From Candidatus Zipacnadia bacterium (GTDB lineage: Bacteria; Armatimonadota; Zipacnadia; Zipacnadales; UBA5352), in NCBI GenBank assembly GCA_029821735.1, contig JALGSU010000006.1, positions 1 through 64,000 on the forward strand: a DNA stretch of 64,000 nucleotides, read 5' to 3'. Positions 32,895 through 41,826 of the stretch are shown here, piece by piece. Made by a program: the position numbers and the translations under genes. Below the pieces are notes generated by a model that did not search any database, was not told the DNA's origin, and was given only the letters and a program-made list of their open reading frames with translations. Positions within the stretch are counted from its first letter, which is position 1. Each line of letters begins with the position of its first letter.

Positions 32895-33596
32895 TCACGG
32901 TCCGCCGGTCGCTCCGCTTCCTGCCGGCGGCGGAGTCACGCTCCACGTGTAGCTTGACGCCGAGCCGGAGGCCACCCACTTCACGTGCCCATCTACGAAG
33001 GCGAAGTTCGCGCCGCCATTGTGGCGGTTCTCGATCAGCGACGGGCCGCCGTGCATGTTCCAGCCAGTGGCGCTGTCGAAGAGACACACGGTCTGCGCCG
33101 GCGAGGCAAAGGCCGACATCTTCTGCCCGGAGACCGCGTCGTTCATCGCGTAGGTGCCCGCCGCGCCGGATGCCTCCGGGCAGACGAAGACAGCGCTGTT
33201 CTTGATGTATGGCATGGTCGCGTCGCACCAGTTGGCTGCAGAGGGCATGACCTCGTGGTAGTCCTGCATGTACATCAGCGTGCCGAGTTGAAGCTGCTTC
33301 AGGTTGGCCATGCACGAGGTCTGCCCGGCTTTTTCCCGCGCGCGTGAGAACACGGGAAACACGACCGCGGCAACCATCGAGATCACAAACATGCCGATCA
33401 GAAGCACTGCGACGACCACGCAGCCGATGATGCCACAGGACCACCCCTTCTTGCTTGGAGGCGGCTGAGGCCTCGCCTCAGGTTCCTGTGGCTGCAGGTC
33501 GCTCAGGTCGACATCGCGCAGGTTCAGCACGATGCCGCACCGGGAACACCGCTGCGCATCCTCCGCGTTCTCGAACCGACAGTTCGGACACTGCAT
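32895..33596 (-). CDS. zinc-ribbon/pilin-like hybrid membrane protein (copy B)
   Basis: A 233-residue protein from ATG 33596, with GGGGAG 8 bases upstream. Residues 1-25 form a zinc ribbon (MQCPNCRFENAEDAQRCSRC). An acidic, proline-rich linker (SDLQPQEPEARPQPPPS) precedes a helix, VVVAVLLIGMFVISMVAA, then VFPVFSRAREKAGQTSC. That last segment aligns with the helix end of true pseudopilins ([20 protein letters not shown]). The head has WCDATMPY, VFVCPEA and the H-X9-DG motif (HNGGA...FVDGH). The prepilin cleavage site and Glu5 are absent. It is a close paralogue of the gene at 33642-34328, 45 bases upstream. Confidence 0.85.
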   Translation of the reverse strand: MQCPNCRFENAEDAQRCSRCGIVLNLRDVDLSDLQPQEPEARPQPPPSKKGWSCGIIGCVVVAVLLIGMFVISMVAAVVFPVFSRAREKAGQTSCMANLKQLQLGTLMYMQDYHEVMPSAANWCDATMPYIKNSAVFVCPEASGAAGTYAMNDAVSGQKMSAFASPAQTVCLFDSATGWNMHGGPSLIENRHNGGANFAFVDGHVKWVASGSASSYTWSVTPPPAGSGATGGP

Positions 33597-33641
33597 CTTG
33601 CTCACTCCCCTGCCTCTGGCCCGAATGAGTAGGACGTGGCT

Positions 33642-34328
33642 TCACGGCCCGCCGGTCGCTCCACTTCCTGCCGGCGGTGGCACGCTCCACGTATACTTCG
33701 ACGTGGACCGGCCATCCACCCACTCCGAGTGCCCATCCGCGAAGCCGAAGTTCGCGCCGCCATTGTGGCGGTTGTCGATCAGCGGCGGGCCACCATGCAT
33801 GTTCCAGCCAGTGGTGCTGTCGAACAGCAACACAGTTTGCTCCGGTGAAGCAATCGCAGACAGGTCCTGCCGCGAGACGGCGTCGTTCATGGCGTAGGTG
33901 CCGACCGCGCCGGACGCCGCCGGACAGACGTAGACAACCGTATTCTTCGCATAGGGGTACGTGAGGTCGCACCAGCCGCTGGCGGGAGGCATCACTTCCG
34001 CGTGGTCCTTCGCATACATCAACATCGCGAGGTTGAGCTGATTCAAGTTGGCCCAGCATGAGGTCTGCCGGGCTTTGTCTCGCGCGCGCACGAACACGGG
34101 GATGATCGCGGCAACGAAGAACACCCCCGCTAGGATCAGGCCTACAAGCACACAGCCCGCAAGACCGCAGGCGAACCCCTTCTTGCGCGCGCGTGGCTGA
34201 GGCCTCGCCTCAGGTTCCTGTGGCTGCAGGTCGCTCAGGTCGACATCGCTCAGGTTGAGCACGATGCCGCACCGGGAACACCGCTGCGCATCCTCTGCGT
34301 TCTCGAACCGACAGTTCGGACACTGCAT
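33642..34328 (-). CDS. zinc-ribbon/pilin-like hybrid membrane protein (copy A)
   Basis: A 228-residue paralogue of the next gene. The first about 45 residues (zinc ribbon plus acidic linker) are almost identical and the C-terminal end (PPAGSGATGGP) is identical, while the helix and head have diverged (IIPVFVRARDKARQTSC, WCDLTYPY, VYVCPAA, HNGGANFGFADGH). The ATG at 34328 has GGGGGAG 8 bases upstream; an in-frame GTG three codons earlier is less likely. The order is soluble zinc ribbon, TM helix, pilin-like head, so the zinc ribbon should be cytosolic and the head periplasmic. Confidence 0.85.
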   Translation of the reverse strand: MQCPNCRFENAEDAQRCSRCGIVLNLSDVDLSDLQPQEPEARPQPRARKKGFACGLAGCVLVGLILAGVFFVAAIIPVFVRARDKARQTSCWANLNQLNLAMLMYAKDHAEVMPPASGWCDLTYPYAKNTVVYVCPAASGAVGTYAMNDAVSRQDLSAIASPEQTVLLFDSTTGWNMHGGPPLIDNRHNGGANFGFADGHSEWVDGRSTSKYTWSVPPPAGSGATGGP

Positions 34329-34358
34329 TTTGCTCACTCCCCCGCAACCAAAATGGTC

Positions 34359-37300
34359 CTACATATTGATTAACACCGAGTTGTTGGCTTCCGTTACCTC
34401 ATCGATCTCATCATCTGCGTCAACAACCACGCGCAGGTCAGCCCCCGCGTTGGTCGGGAGTTCCAGCGTCACCTCGACCGTGCTGGGCGTCAGGTCAAGC
34501 GGCGCGGGAAGCGCAGGCACAGCCACCTCGCCGATGCGCTCGTCGCCGCGCATGAGCGCCGCGGTGCAGGCGGGTGCGTCGACGCTGCCGATGTTGTGCA
34601 CGACCACCGTCGCCAGCCCCGCCTCAACGTGCACGCCCTCAGTGCGCGAGAGCGCCAGATCGGGGCGTTCCGGCGACCAGTCGCCTTCGGTCTGAAGCGT
34701 CAACTCCACGTCAGCCCACGACTCCGTGGGCAGGTCGAAGCGCACGATCTCGCCTCGATGCAACTCGGCCAGTTGCGTAATTGCCTCAGCGCCGCGCGGA
34801 GTGACGGTGACTTCGTAAACCCCGGCGGCCATCTCCCACAGCCGCATGCCTACCTCGCGCGCGTCGGTGAAGTTGTACGCGGTCAGGCGCACGTGGTCGC
34901 GGGCATCCTCGTGCACCAGCGCGGCGAAGTCGTAGCCGGCGTCGACCCAGCTCACGCGCACAGTCGGATATGGGCCGCTGCCCCGGCGATTGATCGCCGA
35001 GCCACCGCAGTACATCCACGGGAGCACTTGCCCGCCCCACGGATAGACGCGGTCCTTGTGGGCGTCCTCGACCGTGTAGATATTGCGCCCGTAGCCGTTG
35101 CAGCGCCAGGCGTTGCGCACCGCGACCTGCAAGTCAGCCAGCTCGCCCGTGACCCGCCATCCCAGCAGCCCGGGCAGTTCCTGACCATAGAGGCCGCGCT
35201 GGAAGAACGAGCCTTGGCGCAATGTCTCGTTGGTCGTGTCGGCGTATTCGGTGAAGAGCGCGTCATACTCGCCCGGGCCCAAATCGCGGCGCAGATTCAT
35301 GGCGGCCATGTTCAGGCGCTGATACCACGCGGGATCGAAGCGATCGAGATAGCCGAGCAACGGCGCCAGATACTTCTCGTCGCCGGTGAGCTGGTATGCG
35401 GCCGACATCATCATCGTGATCTCGGAGCCGTATGAGCCCTTGTTCAGACCCAGCGCGCCGGTCTCAAAGTCGATCCAGGTCGGGATCATGCCCACCGGCT
35501 TGTCCTCGGTCTCGCGCATCGAGTCCTCAACCCAGGCATCCACCCACTGGAGGAACTCCTCGGTGGCGCGCGGGTGGCGGCTATACCAGGCGAGATACAT
35601 CGACGCGGTCATGGCGGTGGCGTTGAGGCCCACGTCGCGACCGAAGTGGTCCTCGGTCTTCATCTTCTCGGCGGTGAAGAAATTGCTCTTGAAGTGCCTA
35701 TGGCCAGCGCCGTTGATCCCGGTCCAGTAGTCAACGTTGGAGGCGGTCTGCATGAGCTGCTCGATATGCAGCGGATCGCCATAGTCATACAGGGCCATCG
35801 TGGGCTCGAGATAGCTGGCCTCCTCGGCCGAGTGCACGATGTCCGTCCACGGCTGGCTCCAGCCATTGACCATGCGCCCGGCAGCCCAGTGGGCAGCGAG
35901 GTATTTCTCGACAGCGCCCGCGAGTTTCTCGTCGCCCGACAGCAACCACAGCCAGCCATATTCGTTGAAGAGCTTGGTGTCATCGTTCCACATGTCGGCG
36001 CGACCGACCATGTAGCCGGTCTCGTCCTGGCGCTCGTCGATCCACCAGTGGATGACATCGCGCGCCTCGATCGCGGCCATGCGCGCCTCTCGCACGACGG
36101 CGGGGAAATCGGCCGGTCCGGGCGCCTCGTCGGTGAACGCCGGCCATGGCTCGATACGCGCCCAGCGCTTGAGTTCGAGCGCACGCTCGTTGCCGGGGTC
36201 AAACTTGAGTATGCGCTCAAGCGCGCGAGTGAGCGGATTGTCGGTCTCGATGCCGCGCGCGTAGAACTTGAAGTTCTGGCTCATGCGCGAGGTGAACTCG
36301 TCATTGATGAAACGCAGGTAGTCACGCGCGAAGGCCTCGCCCTGCGCTGGCACTCCCTCCACCTCGACCGCCAGTTCGGGCGCGCCGATTAGCTCGAAGC
36401 CCTGCGAGGTAGCGACCTGCACGAGCACGCGCGTGCCCGCCGGGTAGATCATTCCGGGGCCCTCGAGCCATACTCGCAGCGTGCCCTCGCCCGTATCGCC
36501 CCAGTCGACACCCATATCCGCCGACAGGTAGTGGACCGTCGGTTCATATGCGTGCGGGACGGTGATGCGGATGACATCCGCGCTCGCGACGGGCTTGACG
36601 GGCAGCGTGAGCAGGATGCGGTTGATCGCCAGGTCCTCCCCCAACTCCTGCGAGGCGAGATGCACCGTGCGGGTCGGGGGAACGGTGACGCGAGCGAAGT
36701 CAGCGCGCGGTTCGCCCGGCAGCAGAAGTTGGCGGTCGAGCGGGTCGAGCTTGCGCAGCAGCGGCGCGGCCTGATCCCCCAGCGCGCCAGGCTGGGCCGG
36801 GGAGCTGAGTCGCCAGGACGTATCCGGAGCCCACGCAGGCAGGCCGGGCTGCTGGCGGAAGAGCTGCACCTCCCCCACCTCGCTCGCGCCCGGCACGTGG
36901 ACCACTACCTCGCGCGCTGCCTCCGCCAACACCGCTCGACTGCCGCCGGCGTCGGTGGTGGGCAGCGCGGCGCCGCCGAGCGTGAAGCTCCCCTCCTCGC
37001 CGGGCCGGCCGGAGACCAGCACGTAGTTGGCGGGGGAAGCTGCACCGACGGTGATGTCACGGGGCATGGTCAGGCCGCCCTGAGCGAAGCTGACCGAGGG
37101 CGTCCAGCGACCATCGCCGAGTAGCGCCGACTCTATGAAGCGCGTGTGGATGTCGGTCGCCTGCACGCGTGACCAGGACGCCTCAATGGCGCCGTTCTGC
37201 GCTGCGAAGACCGGCCGGGCCGGGTCGTCCTCGATGAGCATGGCGGCGCGACGATCGGACAGTTGAGCGTCGGTATAGTCGACGGGCGGAGATGCCTGCA

Positions 37301-38114
37301 GATCGGCCAGCCGCCCCTGCATCAGGGCCGCTACCTCATCTTCGCTGATCGACCGGTCGAGCATGATCAGCTCGTCGTAGACCGCGTCGGCGGAAGTCGT
37401 CCACTGCGGGCGCAAGACGGGGCCGCCGCAGCCAACGCCAATCCTGTAGGGCGTCGCGGGCGCGTACGTTTCCTCGCCCCAGGTGGAATACTTGAGTTCG
37501 CCATTGTCGTAGAAGCGCATGCCCTGCGCGGCGTCCCACGTCATGACGAGGTGGTGCCAGTCGCCGGCTTTCCAGGTCGCCACTCCCTCAGAGTAGGAAG
37601 GCCCGCGCCATTTCCCGGTGAGGTCCACCATCCAAAGGTAGAACGCGCCACCCTTGATGTTGGCGCGGATGAACTGGTTGTAGTAGGTGTCCTCGACCGA
37701 AGAGACGTTGACGAGGTAGGGCCCGGTCGAGTTGGAGCCAGAGCGGATCGCCGGATCATCGGCGTCATAGCGCGGCTGGAACCAATAGGCCAGTGTGCCG
37801 CGCTCGCCATACAGGTGCCCGGCAGCGTCGTAGTTGAGGCCACTGGCGCGACCGATGGTCTTGCCGAGAGTGGCTTCGCGCCCCATCTTGGTCAGCGCCG
37901 CCTGGCCCGAGTGCCCCTCCACCCAGTCCACCGAGTCGAAGTAGATCGGCTCGGGGTTGCCGCGCGCGTGGACTGCGGTGGCGCTACCGTCATAGGGTGC
38001 GTAGAAAGTCACGCCGCACGCGTCCAATTCCGCGGGCGAGAGGTCCTGCTGGGCATAGGCGCCGCTCAGCGCAACGGTCAGGGCCAGTGCAACCAGCAAC
38101 GATCGTGTTCTCAT
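34359..38114 (-). CDS. large secreted protein: LamG domain, helical catalytic-like core, CARDB domain
   Basis: A 1251-residue protein with a signal peptide (RSLLVALALTVALSGAYAQQ). Residues about 30-270 form a LamG/concanavalin-like domain (GTLAYWFQPRYDADD, DWHHLVMTWDAAQGMRFYDNGEL, YDELIMLDRSISEDEV). The central 600 residues are helix-rich with paired aromatic motifs (WWIDERQDETGYM, EYGWLWLLSGDE, GSYGSEITMMMSAAYQLTGDEKYL), suggesting an (alpha/alpha) toroid as in polysaccharide lyases and some glycosidases. The last about 100 residues match CARDB (LATVVVHNIGSVDAPACTAAL, VDADDEIDEVTEANNSV). GGAGG precedes the start. It is probably a surface glycan-active protein; the catalytic residues are not identifiable. 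Confidence 0.75.
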   Translation of the reverse strand: MRTRSLLVALALTVALSGAYAQQDLSPAELDACGVTFYAPYDGSATAVHARGNPEPIYFDSVDWVEGHSGQAALTKMGREATLGKTIGRASGLNYDAAGHLYGERGTLAYWFQPRYDADDPAIRSGSNSTGPYLVNVSSVEDTYYNQFIRANIKGGAFYLWMVDLTGKWRGPSYSEGVATWKAGDWHHLVMTWDAAQGMRFYDNGELKYSTWGEETYAPATPYRIGVGCGGPVLRPQWTTSADAVYDELIMLDRSISEDEVAALMQGRLADLQASPPVDYTDAQLSDRRAAMLIEDDPARPVFAAQNGAIEASWSRVQATDIHTRFIESALLGDGRWTPSVSFAQGGLTMPRDITVGAASPANYVLVSGRPGEEGSFTLGGAALPTTDAGGSRAVLAEAAREVVVHVPGASEVGEVQLFRQQPGLPAWAPDTSWRLSSPAQPGALGDQAAPLLRKLDPLDRQLLLPGEPRADFARVTVPPTRTVHLASQELGEDLAINRILLTLPVKPVASADVIRITVPHAYEPTVHYLSADMGVDWGDTGEGTLRVWLEGPGMIYPAGTRVLVQVATSQGFELIGAPELAVEVEGVPAQGEAFARDYLRFINDEFTSRMSQNFKFYARGIETDNPLTRALERILKFDPGNERALELKRWARIEPWPAFTDEAPGPADFPAVVREARMAAIEARDVIHWWIDERQDETGYMVGRADMWNDDTKLFNEYGWLWLLSGDEKLAGAVEKYLAAHWAAGRMVNGWSQPWTDIVHSAEEASYLEPTMALYDYGDPLHIEQLMQTASNVDYWTGINGAGHRHFKSNFFTAEKMKTEDHFGRDVGLNATAMTASMYLAWYSRHPRATEEFLQWVDAWVEDSMRETEDKPVGMIPTWIDFETGALGLNKGSYGSEITMMMSAAYQLTGDEKYLAPLLGYLDRFDPAWYQRLNMAAMNLRRDLGPGEYDALFTEYADTTNETLRQGSFFQRGLYGQELPGLLGWRVTGELADLQVAVRNAWRCNGYGRNIYTVEDAHKDRVYPWGGQVLPWMYCGGSAINRRGSGPYPTVRVSWVDAGYDFAALVHEDARDHVRLTAYNFTDAREVGMRLWEMAAGVYEVTVTPRGAEAITQLAELHRGEIVRFDLPTESWADVELTLQTEGDWSPERPDLALSRTEGVHVEAGLATVVVHNIGSVDAPACTAALMRGDERIGEVAVPALPAPLDLTPSTVEVTLELPTNAGADLRVVVDADDEIDEVTEANNSVLINM

Positions 38115-38180
38115 GATGTGCCTCCAAGTTACTGCTCTTCTGCGGCAAGTGGCGCGGTCTGGCGCAGGCGAACTCAGGCG

Positions 38181-39452
38181 CTACAGTGCCTCGACCGGCG
38201 CGCCCACGTGATCCAGCCGTCGCGTGCCCGGCGGCGACTGCGGGCCGCAGCCGCAAACGTAGTCGCCGATCGCCATCCCGAGTCGCGGCCCGAGGTCCGC
38301 CCACATCGCGGGTGTCTCGGTGCAAAGGAAGACCGGTACCTCCGGATCGTGCCGCCTGATCTCGCGCAGGTACAAGTCGTATATCTCGGCGCGCACTTCG
38401 TGCGGAAAGGGCCCGGCTGACACGCCACGCATCTCCTCGACGAAGGCATCGACCTGCGCGACGAAGCTCGGGTCGAGCAGTTCTGGGTCAATGATCTGCC
38501 GGAACTCAGCAGTGGTCATCCACGCAAGTGTGCACATGCCAACGTTGTCGGGCCGGGTCTTAGCGAAGGCCAGAGCCATCATCCGTTCGCACTCCTCGCG
38601 CCAGCCGCGCACCGGCACGATGGGCTTGAACTTGTAGCGCACGGTGTAGCCGGCCTCCTGGCATATGCGCGCCGCCTCGACGCGCTCCTCCATTGTCGCC
38701 GAGCCCGGCTCAACCAGCCGACTGGCGGTCTCGCTCGTGAGACTCCACAAGACAATGGTGCGCCCGCGATGGTCGACGTCGCGCAGGAAGTCAACATTCG
38801 CTGACTTGGTGTGGATGAGATAGTGTTGGTCGGCGGTCGAGGCGTAATACTCAGCAAGCAGCCTGGACAGCCCGTACTCAGGCTCGAAGCACAGCGTGTC
38901 AGTCAGATTCGAGTTGAACATGAAGACCTTCTGCCACGGGTTGGCCTCCGAGTATGGCGCCACTTCACGCTCGATGAACTCCTCGACGTTCGCGAAAATG
39001 ACCGCGACCTTGCCGCCCGAGCAGTACTTGCATCCGTGCGGGCAGCCGTAGATCGTGTCGAACTGCACCCGCGGACGGCAGACCAAGCCACCGCTGCTCC
39101 GGTCGCCGGCAAGCTGGGTGCCCCCATGACCCAGCAGGTTGCCGACCAGGCGGGCACCCGTGCCGGGCGGACACCGCTCCAGCACGGGCCCCACCTCTGG
39201 GGCCTCGGCGCCGCGGTGGTGCGTGAAGACCAGGGCGGGCTGCTTGTGCTCACCCAGCGCTCCCTGACGCAGGTGGGCGTCGCCCCATTCGTAGCGAGCG
39301 ATCATGTCCGGGATGTCGGCGTCAGAGACGCGCTCAACGGACGAGAGATCACGGCCAATGGCGGACAACATAGCCTCGATGCGCGCGACGGAGCGCTCGT
39401 CCTCGAGGGCGTGCTCGAACACACAGATGACTGGCGGCGACAGATCGTACAT
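38181..39452 (-). CDS. radical SAM protein, spore photoproduct lyase-like family
   Basis: A 423-residue protein with CxxxCxxC in YGCPHGCKYCSGG (Cys137, 141, 144). Downstream segments typical of the SPL-like radical SAM group follow: VFMFNSNLTDTLCFEPEYGLSRLLAEYYAS, LIHTKSANVDFL, IVLWSLTSETASRLVEPGS and YKFKPIVPVRGW. SPL repairs the spore photoproduct thymine dimer, but many relatives occur in non-sporulating bacteria with unknown substrates. A second Cys pair near the C-terminus (DYVCGCG) is unusual. GGAGG lies 6 bases before the start. It is placed between two large secreted proteins with short gaps. Confidence 0.8.
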   Translation of the reverse strand: MYDLSPPVICVFEHALEDERSVARIEAMLSAIGRDLSSVERVSDADIPDMIARYEWGDAHLRQGALGEHKQPALVFTHHRGAEAPEVGPVLERCPPGTGARLVGNLLGHGGTQLAGDRSSGGLVCRPRVQFDTIYGCPHGCKYCSGGKVAVIFANVEEFIEREVAPYSEANPWQKVFMFNSNLTDTLCFEPEYGLSRLLAEYYASTADQHYLIHTKSANVDFLRDVDHRGRTIVLWSLTSETASRLVEPGSATMEERVEAARICQEAGYTVRYKFKPIVPVRGWREECERMMALAFAKTRPDNVGMCTLAWMTTAEFRQIIDPELLDPSFVAQVDAFVEEMRGVSAGPFPHEVRAEIYDLYLREIRRHDPEVPVFLCTETPAMWADLGPRLGMAIGDYVCGCGPQSPPGTRRLDHVGAPVEAL

Positions 39453-39467
39453 CGTTACCTCCCGGTA

Positions 39468-41648
39468 CTACTCGTCAAGGGCGAGTATCGCGCTCTCGCC
39501 CAGTCGCAGTGAGAGAGCGCGGGTGGGTTCGCCCGGTACGCCGTCGATGTCCAGTGGACGGTAGAGACCGTCCAACTCATACTCGATTGCGGTGTCATCG
39601 CCCCACCCAACCGCCGCCACCGGAGGGCGGACGAGCACCAGAGCGTTCTCGAAGCGTCGCGAGTAGACCACGACGTCGGCATGGGCTCCCTCTACCAGGC
39701 GCAGGTCATCGAACCATACGGTGCCCGTCGAGCCATAGACGCGGAAGTTGACCCGCCCCTCGATGTCCTCGCCTGTGGAGAAGGTCTGCGACATGTATGT
39801 CCAGTCATTTGTGCCGAAGAGCACCATCGAGATGCCAGAGCCGGCTGCGCCGTCGAAGTCGTACGGGTACATCTGCGCGCCACTGCCGCCGGCGATCTCC
39901 TCGGTCTTCATCCACCCCGAGAACGTGTAGACGGTGTTCGGCTTGAGGGTGACCCAGTACTTGCTGAAGTTGTTTATGGTGACGTTGTCGCTGTCAATGC
40001 GCACTGACCGGTCGCCGGACTGGACCACCGCTTCGTCGAAGGCCACGGGCGGCACTATCTCCCAGCCATCGGGCAGACCGTCGGCATCATCATCGGTCTC
40101 GAAATCACCGTTGGCCATCAGGTTCTCAGCATCACTCTCATCGACTCGGCTGATGACGATCTTCTCGTAGTCGCCGAGCGGCTTGCCGATATCGTGGTCG
40201 GCGATGGCCTGGTACCAGGTGTGGCCCTGTCCATACCCGCCGTGGCGCCCGTAGCCGAAGTAGCTGTAGTCGCCAGCGCACAAGTAATAGCACCCGAGGG
40301 CGTACATGTGGTCGCGCTCGAGGGTGATGGGTACCTTCGGGCCGAATTCGGAGATCTCGGGGGCCCAGATGGGATTGAACTGGATCATCTGGATCTTGCC
40401 GCGACGGTCGAGGTCAATGACTTCCCGCAGGCGCGCCTCAAGGCCGCCGCCGCCACGGGTGACGTTCAGCCAGTTCTCGCTCTCGCGCCCATCGAGCACA
40501 AAGGGTCTGGCGCGCCAACCATTGGCGGTGAGTACGGTGTCGGGGAGGTTAATCTTGACCTTCGCCATGACCATCTGCATGTCGCGCATCCATGCGTCCT
40601 CATCGCCTGGCCCGCGCGGATATTCCACGACCGGAGTGTCGCTGCCGCCACCGGGCACGTTCGTGGGAGTGGTGTCGACGAACCAGCCATCGTAGCCACC
40701 GGCGAGCTGGGCTGGCATGTAGACTTCGGCGAGGAAGCGCCGGTAGTCCGGGTGGCCGATATACATGACGTAGTCGTCGCGCGGTGGGCCCCAGAAGTAG
40801 ACGGGGATCCTGGCGTCACTGCGGGCGCGCGCTTTGGCGTCGGGGTTAACAAGGTCCGCGAACTCCTCGTCGTCGACAACGCCGTCGCCATTGCGGTCGT
40901 TACGCGGGTCCCAGCCGGGGATCAGGCGCGTCTCTCTGGGGTTTGAGGCCCTCTCGGCGCCAACATGCAGCGTGACTTTGCGTTCCGCCGCGAAGTGGCA
41001 GAACATGTCCTCCGGCACGCCCTCCTCGCTGAGGCCCTCACGCACGCACCACGCCGCAAGGTCATCATACTTCTGCGAGGGGATCACCATCGTCGCCATC
41101 AGCGAGTAGTGCACGCCGATATACTCGTCGCGGATCTCATTGCTGTCTGCGCGGAAGCTCAGGTCGTAGCGCTCGGCCACCAGTTCCTTGCCGCCGGGAC
41201 CGAAGTTGATGAAGTAGCGCATGTGCGGACGAAGCGACGGGAGCGGCTGCAGGTCCGTGGTGAAGCGCTGGACTTCGCTCCACTCACCCGGCCCGCCGTC
41301 GGCGTCCCAGACCCTGACCTGCCAGTGGTAGGTCTTAGCGTCGGCCAGCGGTTTGCCGGCGTACTCAACGATGGGAAGCCTGGAATCGAGGCGACCGGTG
41401 TCCCACATATCGGCCTTCCCCGGCGCCAGCAACTCCTCAGAGGTGGCGAGCAGCAGCTCGCAGGCGCGCTGACCGTCAGCCTCCCAATACAGCTCGGGGC
41501 AAACGTCGCGCACGGCCTCGTTGCCGACAAGCCACTCACAGCGCAGATCGGTTGGTACCGGAGCCGCATGAGTGCTGCCGGCGAGGGCCAGTGACGCAAC
41601 TGCGCACAGGCCCAGAACTCGGGCCATGCGGGAGGTGAGCGATGACAT
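39468..41648 (-). CDS. secreted multidomain glycoside hydrolase-like protein
   Basis: A 726-residue protein from ATG 41648, with GGAGG 8 bases upstream. A signal peptide (RMARVLGLCAVASLALAGSTHA) is followed by a fibronectin III-like domain like those at the start of alpha-L-rhamnosidases (TYHWQVRVWDADGGPGEWSEVQRF). The middle part contains an EF-hand/dockerin-like calcium loop (DRNGDGVVDDEEF, about 245-262) and a putative barrel (GGYDGWFVDTTPTN, VLTANGWRARPF, DGRESENW). A carbohydrate-binding-like beta domain follows (NGDFETDDDADGLPDGWE, NTVYTFSGWMKTEE, TGTVWFDDLRLVEGA). It probably acts on a plant or algal polysaccharide; the catalytic residues are only guesses. Confidence 0.7.
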   Translation of the reverse strand: MSSLTSRMARVLGLCAVASLALAGSTHAAPVPTDLRCEWLVGNEAVRDVCPELYWEADGQRACELLLATSEELLAPGKADMWDTGRLDSRLPIVEYAGKPLADAKTYHWQVRVWDADGGPGEWSEVQRFTTDLQPLPSLRPHMRYFINFGPGGKELVAERYDLSFRADSNEIRDEYIGVHYSLMATMVIPSQKYDDLAAWCVREGLSEEGVPEDMFCHFAAERKVTLHVGAERASNPRETRLIPGWDPRNDRNGDGVVDDEEFADLVNPDAKARARSDARIPVYFWGPPRDDYVMYIGHPDYRRFLAEVYMPAQLAGGYDGWFVDTTPTNVPGGGSDTPVVEYPRGPGDEDAWMRDMQMVMAKVKINLPDTVLTANGWRARPFVLDGRESENWLNVTRGGGGLEARLREVIDLDRRGKIQMIQFNPIWAPEISEFGPKVPITLERDHMYALGCYYLCAGDYSYFGYGRHGGYGQGHTWYQAIADHDIGKPLGDYEKIVISRVDESDAENLMANGDFETDDDADGLPDGWEIVPPVAFDEAVVQSGDRSVRIDSDNVTINNFSKYWVTLKPNTVYTFSGWMKTEEIAGGSGAQMYPYDFDGAAGSGISMVLFGTNDWTYMSQTFSTGEDIEGRVNFRVYGSTGTVWFDDLRLVEGAHADVVVYSRRFENALVLVRPPVAAVGWGDDTAIEYELDGLYRPLDIDGVPGEPTRALSLRLGESAILALDE

Positions 41649-41734
41649 GGTCAGGACCTCCATCGAAGGCTCTTTTCGGGCTATTTGCCCGGAGCGAGGC
41701 CCGAATCCTGCCCCCGGGGCGCCACTCGCCGAGC

Positions 41735-41763
41735 TTGACAGTGGCGGTGTGTGGTGGTACCCT
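41735..41763 (+). promoter_or_regulatory. sigma-70-type promoter for hrcA-grpE
   Basis: A perfect -35 TTGACA (41735-41740), a 17-base spacer and TACCCT (41758-41763). Transcription would start near 41770. No CIRCE repeat (TTAGCACTC-N9-GAGTGCTAA) is seen at or downstream of this promoter. Confidence 0.7.
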
Positions 41764-41826
41764 AGTGTGGGTTTAAATTCCATGACATCTGGCAACGCCG
41801 GGGCGAGGAACGTAGAGGTGTCGGCA

